Below are positions 58,707 to 64,000 of a stretch of DNA of 64,000 bases, in pieces (within the stretch, counting starts at the first letter, position 1; each line of letters starts with the position of its first letter). Under the pieces are notes generated by a model, which saw only the letters and a program-made list of their open reading frames with translations, did not search any database and was not told the origin of the DNA. The translations under genes were made by a program, and so were the position numbers. Origin of the DNA: Polynucleobacter acidiphobus. GTDB taxonomy: Bacteria; Pseudomonadota; Gammaproteobacteria; Burkholderiales; Burkholderiaceae. Where the stretch lies: assembly GCF_003065385.1 (NCBI RefSeq), contig NZ_CP023277.1, forward strand, positions 186,001 to 250,000, given 5' to 3'.

Positions 58707-59276
58707 ATGACCTCACCACTTAAGCTAACAGCTAAAAAAACGTCGCTACAAGATGTATTGGTGATTAAGCCAAAGGTCTTTGGTGATGAGCGAGGGTGGT
58801 TTTATGAGTCCTTTAATCAGCAGGAGTTCTTAACCGCAACAGGTATTGCTACTCCTTTCGTGCAAGATAACCATTCGCTTTCAAAGCAAGGCATTTTGCG
58901 AGGCCTTCACTATCAAACCCAGCATGTCCAAGGCAAATTAGTGCGGGTAACCCGCGGTGCTGTTTTTGATGTCGCAGTCGATTTACGACAATCATCTCCC
59001 ACTTTTGGTCAATGGTTTGGTCTTGAGCTTAGCGCCGATAATCATCTGCAGCTTTGGATTCCACCTGGCTTTGCTCATGGCTTTCTGGTTTTATCTGAAT
59101 ATGCTGAGTTTTTGTACAAAACAACCGACTATTACGATCCAAGTAGTGAGCGGTGCTTGATTTGGAATGATTCGACCCTTGCGATTGAGTGGCCAATTGA
59201 TCAAATTGGCGGTGCACCGCAACTCAATGCAAAAGACTCAGCGGGCCTTTTTTGGGATGAGGCGCCCAAGTTTTAA
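58707..59276 (+). CDS. rfbC: dTDP-4-dehydrorhamnose 3,5-epimerase
   Basis: RfbC epimerises carbons 3 and 5. The 189-residue cupin-fold protein has FVQDNHSLSKQGILRGLHYQ near 51-70, with the catalytic His, and IPPGFAHGFLVLSE near 115-128. It starts 5 nt after rfbA and waaC follows with no spacer. All four rhamnose genes are present and intact, in the order BDAC. Confidence 0.97.
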   Translation: MTSPLKLTAKKTSLQDVLVIKPKVFGDERGWFYESFNQQEFLTATGIATPFVQDNHSLSKQGILRGLHYQTQHVQGKLVRVTRGAVFDVAVDLRQSSPTFGQWFGLELSADNHLQLWIPPGFAHGFLVLSEYAEFLYKTTDYYDPSSERCLIWNDSTLAIEWPIDQIGGAPQLNAKDSAGLFWDEAPKF

Positions 59277-60338
59277 ATGCAGCAAGCGCAATCCCCCCAT
59301 TTTTTATTGGTCAAGCTATCTTCATTAGGGGATGTGCTCCATAACCTTCCGATTGTTTGGGATATTCGGCAGCATTATCCAAATGCCACAGTCGATTGGG
59401 TGGTCGAGGAGGCGTATGTCGATCTTTTAAAGCCCCTTCAATCAAGCAATAGTTTTAAAGGGATTGACCGGATTATTCCAATTGGTTTGCGGCGCTGGAA
59501 AAGAAATATTCTGAGCGTGAGACATTGGCAAGAATTGAGGCAATTTATTCATGTTTTACAGCAAGATCAATACGACGTCATTATTGATTCGCAAGGATTA
59601 ATGAAGTCGGCAGTAGTAGCTAAGTTAACTCATCGTACGCAAGCGGGGAAAATTACTGGGCTTGCGAATGCGACCGAATTTTCAGGATATGAGCCTTTAG
59701 CTAGAATGTTTTACTCCGACTCGGTTACCGTACCCAGAAAGTGCCATGCAGTTGATCGCTCACGTTATCTTCTAAGTTCTGCTTTAGATATTGCTCTAAT
59801 TACGCGTTCGTCTATTCCCAAGTTCTACCCAGAGTCTTTTGTAAAAGACCTTACTAATCAAGATTTGAGTCCTGAAATTGCAAAGCATTTAAAAACCCCT
59901 TATGTTTTATGTTTTCATGCGAGCGCCCGGGCTGCGAAGCGGTGGGATATCCAAGGCTGGATTGCAGTTGGGAAGTTTTTATTAGAGCGGGGCTTACACC
60001 CAGTATTTCCATGGGGGAGCCCCCATGAGAAACAAATCAGTCAGCAAATTGTTGAGGGGATTGGTGGTGGTGATTGTGGCGCTATGGTGCCCCCAGCTTA
60101 TTCCATCACGCAGTACTTTGAAATTACCAGTCATGCCCGATTAACAATCGGTGTGGATACGGGCTTAACTCATTTGGCCGCAGTACTAGGTCGCCCCACG
60201 ATTGAAATCTATTGCGACTCTCCAATTTGGAAAACAGAGGGATATTGGTCAAATCAAGTGATTAATCTTGGCGACATAGGTCAGCCGCCCAGCATTGAGA
60301 GTGTTCTCAGTGGAATTGAGCGTTTGATCTCATCCTAA
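59277..60338 (+). CDS. waaC: Lipopolysaccharide heptosyltransferase I
   Basis: WaaC adds the first heptose to Kdo2-lipid A. The 353-residue GT9 protein has LLVKLSSLGDVLHNLPIVWDI near 9-29, DWVVEEAY near 40-47, IDSQGLMKSA near 102-111, and GVDTGLTHLAAVLG near 296-309, all family motifs. The ATG directly follows the rfbC stop. The stop is 4 nt from the convergent tolC-family stop. Confidence 0.9.
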   Translation: MQQAQSPHFLLVKLSSLGDVLHNLPIVWDIRQHYPNATVDWVVEEAYVDLLKPLQSSNSFKGIDRIIPIGLRRWKRNILSVRHWQELRQFIHVLQQDQYDVIIDSQGLMKSAVVAKLTHRTQAGKITGLANATEFSGYEPLARMFYSDSVTVPRKCHAVDRSRYLLSSALDIALITRSSIPKFYPESFVKDLTNQDLSPEIAKHLKTPYVLCFHASARAAKRWDIQGWIAVGKFLLERGLHPVFPWGSPHEKQISQQIVEGIGGGDCGAMVPPAYSITQYFEITSHARLTIGVDTGLTHLAAVLGRPTIEIYCDSPIWKTEGYWSNQVINLGDIGQPPSIESVLSGIERLISS

Positions 60339-60342
60339 ATGA

Positions 60343-61914
60343 TTAACGTAGTAGCGCGTTAATCGCAATTAAGTCCTCATCGGATAGATTGGCGGCCTGG
60401 GCTTTTAGGCGCAATGCATTCATGATGGTGTCATAGCGTGCCTTATAGAGAGAGGCACGCGTGGTAAAGAGTGTATCTAAGGCAATTAAGACATCGATGT
60501 TAATGAGGGTGCCAACGTTGTAACCTAACTTACTGGATTCCACTGCGGTAGCCGAGGATTTCTCAGCTGCTTCCAGTGCCTTAACAGTAGCTAAACCACC
60601 ATAGAATCCGGTAAAGGCTTGGCGAGTTGCCTGGGCAGCGGTACGACGTAAATTGTCATAATCTGCCTTTGACTTATCAAAAAGTGCTGCATTTTGTCGA
60701 ATGACGGACATATTGAAACCACCCGACACGATAGGCAGTGTCATTTGTAATGCCAGGGTATTGTTATAAATATTTTGGGTTGGTAGGGGGTTAAAGTTCA
60801 GAGCAGAACCATTCGATTGGTTAAAACCCGCAGTCCCCACAAAGTTAACGCTTGGATAGTTTGCGGCGAGGGAGGCCTTATATACACTCTCGGCTAATTG
60901 CACACTGAGTTGACCCGCTAATACTCCATAGTTGGCATTTTCGGATTGCGTAATCCAATCCTCCAATGCTTGGCCCGGGGGGAGTTTGGGGCTGACACTT
61001 TCCGCAATCGGAACTCCCTTGATATCTTTATTCCGCGCTCTTGGATCGGCCACCACTCCAGCAATCGAAACGTCTTTTGCCATTGGTTTAATGTGTTTGA
61101 CGGGATGGCCAATTAGCTGTTCAAGGACCCCACGTTTAACGACCAGGTCTGCATGAGCAGCAATCTCTTGAGCATTAGCGACATCAAAGCGTGCCTGAGC
61201 ATCATTGGCATCAACGATCGTAGCCGAGCCGATCTCAAACTTGGCTTTTGCAGCCTGCAGTTGCTGACGAATTAACTCCTTTTTACTCTTGAAGAGCTCA
61301 ACATTGTCTTGGGCCGTCAATACATCAAAATAGGCTTGGGATACTCGTATGACCAAATCCTGTTGAGCCTGATAGAACTGCAGATCAGAAATTTTGCTGT
61401 TGAGGTCGCCTTGTTTAAATAGTTGTACCCCACTTAAGTTAAAGACTGGCTGGGTCAGCGTCACGGTATAACTACGTTGATCAAAAATTCGGTTACTTCC
61501 CTCACCGTGCTGGAAAAACCGCGTTGCCGTTGGGTTAGCCGAGACCTGGGGTAACAATACGGATAGGCCTTGCCAGTAAAGTTCTTTTCGGGCCGCTAAA
61601 TTAAAGCGTGCGCTGTTGATGACCGGATCATTAAATGCAGCCTCCTGATAAAGGCTAAGGAGATCTAAGGTTCGACCCTCGAGTGCTTTGCGGTTTTGGG
61701 GGTCCGTTAAATTCGACGAAATCGGCGGAATTGGAATAGCAGTTTGTGGCGGCGCCTCGAGCTTTAGAAGGTCTTGAGGACTTAAGGTCTTGGGTAATTC
61801 ATTATTTGCTGGCGTGACAGTGACCGATCCTTGATTATTAGTTTGTGCTAATACCTGGCTAGATACCATCCATCCAGCCAGTCCAATGAGGGCAATAATC
61901 GGGAACCGTTTCAT
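60343..61914 (-). CDS. TolC-family outer-membrane efflux protein
   Basis: The 523-residue precursor has a signal peptide (MKRFPIIALIGLAGWMVSSQVLA) and two coiled-coil repeat regions typical of TolC-like export tunnels. The first lies around 110-300 and the second around 340-520, with SAVESSKLGYNVGTLINIDVLIALDTLF near the end. In-frame starts at 61923 and 61956 would lengthen the n-region, but the 61914 start gives a normal signal. Partners are not visible nearby, so it may serve type I export or general efflux. It diverges from uppP. Confidence 0.85.
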   Translation of the reverse strand: MKRFPIIALIGLAGWMVSSQVLAQTNNQGSVTVTPANNELPKTLSPQDLLKLEAPPQTAIPIPPISSNLTDPQNRKALEGRTLDLLSLYQEAAFNDPVINSARFNLAARKELYWQGLSVLLPQVSANPTATRFFQHGEGSNRIFDQRSYTVTLTQPVFNLSGVQLFKQGDLNSKISDLQFYQAQQDLVIRVSQAYFDVLTAQDNVELFKSKKELIRQQLQAAKAKFEIGSATIVDANDAQARFDVANAQEIAAHADLVVKRGVLEQLIGHPVKHIKPMAKDVSIAGVVADPRARNKDIKGVPIAESVSPKLPPGQALEDWITQSENANYGVLAGQLSVQLAESVYKASLAANYPSVNFVGTAGFNQSNGSALNFNPLPTQNIYNNTLALQMTLPIVSGGFNMSVIRQNAALFDKSKADYDNLRRTAAQATRQAFTGFYGGLATVKALEAAEKSSATAVESSKLGYNVGTLINIDVLIALDTLFTTRASLYKARYDTIMNALRLKAQAANLSDEDLIAINALLR

Positions 61915-61985
61915 CGAATGCATGATCCGAAGTTTAAGCCCAAACGCTAAATTCATGAGTTTAGGGGTTTAAGGCTTTAGTATTG

Positions 61986-62837
61986 ATGCCTATGGATCCA
62001 TTACTGCTATTCAAAGCCCTGATCCTCGGGATTGTTGAGGGCTTAACCGAGTTTTTACCTATCTCGAGCACCGGGCACTTAATCTTGGTGGGGGATCTCT
62101 TAAATTTTAATGATGAGCGTGGCAAGGCCTTTGAAATCATTATTCAGTTTGGCGCCATTTTGGCAGTGTGCTGGGAGTACCGTGAGCGCCTATTCAAGGT
62201 GACCAATACCTTTTTCTCGAGTAAACAATCGCAAAAGTTTGTTTTGCATGTGGTTATTGCTTGTATTCCAGCCATGGGGCTTGGTCTGATTTTTGGTAAG
62301 TTCATCAAGGCTCATCTGTTTTCACCAGTCCCTGTGGCAAGCGCATTTATTGTGGGCGCCTTTGTGATCTTCTGGGCAGAGTACCGTCAAACCAAAGCGT
62401 CGACCATGAAGAAAATCGATAGCATTGACCAGTTAACTGCGATCGATGCCCTAAAAGTGGGGCTAGCCCAATGCGCGGCTCTCATACCAGGTACCTCACG
62501 CTCTGGAGCCACAATTATTGGCGGGATGCTATTTGGCTTGCCGCGAGCCGTTGCAACCGAATTCTCCTTCTTTTTAGCAATCCCGGTCATTGGTGGGGCA
62601 ACTGCGTATGAGTTGCTCAAGATTGCAAACTCACCCCAAGCATTTGGTTTTGCTGATTTTGCACCTACCCTTTTAGTTGGTTTTGTCGCAGCCTTTATCT
62701 CCGCATTTATTTGTGTGCGCTGGCTGATTCATTATGTTGCGCATCACAACTTTATCCCCTTTGCTTGGTATCGTATTATTTTTGGCGTTTTAGTTTTGGT
62801 GACCTCGTACACCGGTCTTGTCGCTTGGTCTAACTGA
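61986..62837 (+). CDS. uppP: Undecaprenyl-diphosphatase
   Basis: UppP recycles undecaprenyl diphosphate, the lipid carrier for peptidoglycan and O-antigen. The 283-residue membrane protein has [20 protein letters not shown] near 15-34 and [13 protein letters not shown] near 167-179, the two catalytic motifs. Start codons TTG 61983, ATG 61986 and ATG 61992 are all possible; 61986 is given. The nearby rhamnose and glycosyltransferase genes would depend on this carrier. Confidence 0.95.
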   Translation: MPMDPLLLFKALILGIVEGLTEFLPISSTGHLILVGDLLNFNDERGKAFEIIIQFGAILAVCWEYRERLFKVTNTFFSSKQSQKFVLHVVIACIPAMGLGLIFGKFIKAHLFSPVPVASAFIVGAFVIFWAEYRQTKASTMKKIDSIDQLTAIDALKVGLAQCAALIPGTSRSGATIIGGMLFGLPRAVATEFSFFLAIPVIGGATAYELLKIANSPQAFGFADFAPTLLVGFVAAFISAFICVRWLIHYVAHHNFIPFAWYRIIFGVLVLVTSYTGLVAWSN

Positions 62838-62856
62838 TAGTTATAGAGTAAAAAAT

Positions 62857-63345
62857 ATGAACCTTTCAATCGATGCTATACAAGCCAATATTCAGTTGGC
62901 CTTGGCACCTGTCTTTCTCCTCACGGCTGTTGCTACCTTAGTTGCTGCGATCACAGCACGCCTGGCGCGTAATGTAGATCGGATGCGCTTTATTCAGAAT
63001 CAGCTGTATGGCGATCAGCAGCTTAGTCAAAAGCTGAAGACACATTATGAGAAAGAAATTGATGAGTTCAAGACCAGGGGAAGGTTATGCACTCTAGCCA
63101 TTTTCTTTGATGTCTTAGCAGGCGTTTTAATTTCTCTGACTGTTCTTGAGCTATTTTTAGTACAAACCGGTGCCGGAAAATTAGTCAATGTGGGTTATGT
63201 TCTGATCACCTTTGTTGCTGGTTTGGTCTCATTTGTGGTTTCTCTAACACTTATCTTGGTTGAAGTTGTCTTTGCCTATCGCTCAACGAGTTGGGATATG
63301 CCTGCACAAGAGATATCTCAAATGCCCACAACACCCAAGGAATAA
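62857..63345 (+). CDS. DUF2721-family membrane protein
   Basis: The 162-residue protein has an N-terminal helix (about 12-32), a charged segment (33-72) and two further helices (about 80-105 and 112-140). ATARLARNVDRMRFIQ-like basic residues follow the first helix. This fits DUF2721, a small membrane family of unknown function. The ATG at 62857 is chosen over an upstream frame that overlaps uppP. It lies 20 nt after uppP and 35 nt before the decarboxylase gene. Confidence 0.75.
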   Translation: MNLSIDAIQANIQLALAPVFLLTAVATLVAAITARLARNVDRMRFIQNQLYGDQQLSQKLKTHYEKEIDEFKTRGRLCTLAIFFDVLAGVLISLTVLELFLVQTGAGKLVNVGYVLITFVAGLVSFVVSLTLILVEVVFAYRSTSWDMPAQEISQMPTTPKE

Positions 63346-63380
63346 AATCAGGCGAAATTCTCGATTTTTGAAAGACAACG

Positions 63381-64000
63381 ATGTCCATCAATCAAAACAA
63401 AATCCTCATCTCCGGCGGCGCAGGCTTTTTAGGCTCTCATCTCACTGAACGCCTGCTTCGTGAGGGTAATGATGTTTTGGTGGTGGATAACTTTTTTACC
63501 GGTAACAAACAGAACCTTGTGCATTTGATGAGTAATCCAAAATTGGAGATCATGCGCCATGATGTGACCTTTCCTTTGTATGTCGAGGTTAATCAGATCT
63601 ATAACTTAGCGTGTCCAGCCTCCCCAGTTCACTATCAATACGACCCCGTGCAAACGACTAAAACTAGCGTGCACGGTGCAATTAATATGCTCGGTTTAGC
63701 TAAGCGGACCCGCGCTCGTATTTTGCAAGCCTCTACGAGTGAGGTCTATGGTGATCCAGAGGTGCATCCCCAACCAGAAGGCTATTGGGGTAGAGTCAAT
63801 CCGATTGGCATTCGGTCCTGCTATGACGAGGGTAAGCGTTGTGCTGAGACCCTATTTTTTGACTACTTTCGCCAACATCAAACCGATATCAAAGTGGTAA
63901 GAATCTTCAACACCTACGGCCCAAGGATGCATCCCAACGATGGCCGCGTGGTGAGCAACTTTATCGTGCAGGCATTACAAGGTAAAGACATCACGATTTA
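63381..64000 (+). CDS. UDP-glucuronate decarboxylase (partial, 3' end outside window)
   Basis: The frame is open to the right edge. It encodes an extended SDR beginning [21 protein letters not shown] with the cofactor loop, then [48 protein letters not shown] and [16 protein letters not shown] with the catalytic Tyr and Lys. [20 protein letters not shown] is characteristic of UDP-glucuronate decarboxylase (UDP-xylose synthase). The product would be UDP-xylose for surface polysaccharide. The gene was translated directly because it runs off the window. Confidence 0.9.
   Translation, partial: MSINQNKILISGGAGFLGSHLTERLLREGNDVLVVDNFFTGNKQNLVHLMSNPKLEIMRHDVTFPLYVEVNQIYNLACPASPVHYQYDPVQTTKTSVHGAINMLGLAKRTRARILQASTSEVYGDPEVHPQPEGYWGRVNPIGIRSCYDEGKRCAETLFFDYFRQHQTDIKVVRIFNTYGPRMHPNDGRVVSNFIVQALQGKDITI

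Overview
The window reads as a free-living betaproteobacterium of the order Burkholderiales, most like the freshwater genus Polynucleobacter. This is inferred from gene order and protein character: ispB/rplU/rpmA/obgE, ypjD/ampD, nrdA/nrdB followed by a lysine-alanine histone H1-like gene, accB/accC/prmA, rnb/tonB/aroE/mtgA, and algH/ruvX/pyrR/pyrB. Moderate GC (judged by eye, not counted) and very tight gene packing agree with it. Nearly all of the window is core chromosome. I see no insertion sequence, integrase, prophage or CRISPR array.

Layout. 1-10.4 kb: the end of a GrdB-like reductase gene, tRNA-Pro(CGG), ispB, the ribosomal genes rplU-rpmA, the GTPase gene obgE, a short proB, rppH, proS, ffh, and a ypjD/ampD pair in which AmpD is fused to a small membrane-anchored cysteine motif. 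10.4-15.6 kb: class Ia ribonucleotide reductase nrdAB behind two NrdR-type boxes spaced 32 bp apart, then a histone H1-like gene. 15.6-21.3 kb (minus strand): TlpA-like thioredoxin, aroQ, accB, accC, a prmA fused to a membrane/DUF3426 domain, and a PfkB kinase. 21.3-28 kb: mpl, an SDR reductase, an RNase II-type exonuclease, TonB, aroE and mtgA in one run of overlapping genes. 28-36.4 kb: pyrF, corA, pncC, pgpA, thiL, maeB, an orphan barstar-family gene, rsmE and fur. 36.4-46.8 kb: a long plus-strand run bamE-dapB-leuS-lptE-holA-proA-hemJ-rlmL-rubredoxin-hemL. 46.8-52.6 kb: apaH and photolyase, then ydcF-algH-ruvX-pyrR-pyrB. 52.6-64 kb: a surface-polysaccharide region with a glycosyltransferase, a DUF6492 and a DUF5672 protein, rfbBDAC for dTDP-L-rhamnose, waaC, a TolC-family gene, uppP, a DUF2721 protein and the start of a UDP-glucuronate decarboxylase.

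Many genes serve the envelope. mpl, ampD, mtgA and uppP act on peptidoglycan and its lipid carrier; lptE and bamE assemble the outer membrane; rfbBDAC, waaC and the new glycosyltransferases build lipopolysaccharide; accBC and pgpA make lipids. Translation and RNA processing (proS, leuS, ffh, prmA, rsmE, rlmL, rppH, RNase II) and pyrimidine, heme and proline synthesis supply most of the rest. A photolyase fits a sunlit-water habitat.

No obviously new multi-gene system is visible. The points most worth a second look are the PrmA-DUF3426 and PP0621-AmpD fusions, the orphan barstar protein with its barnase-facing aspartates apparently kept, the NrdR operator, the polysaccharide genes directly behind pyrB, and near-zero spacing at almost every convergent gene junction.
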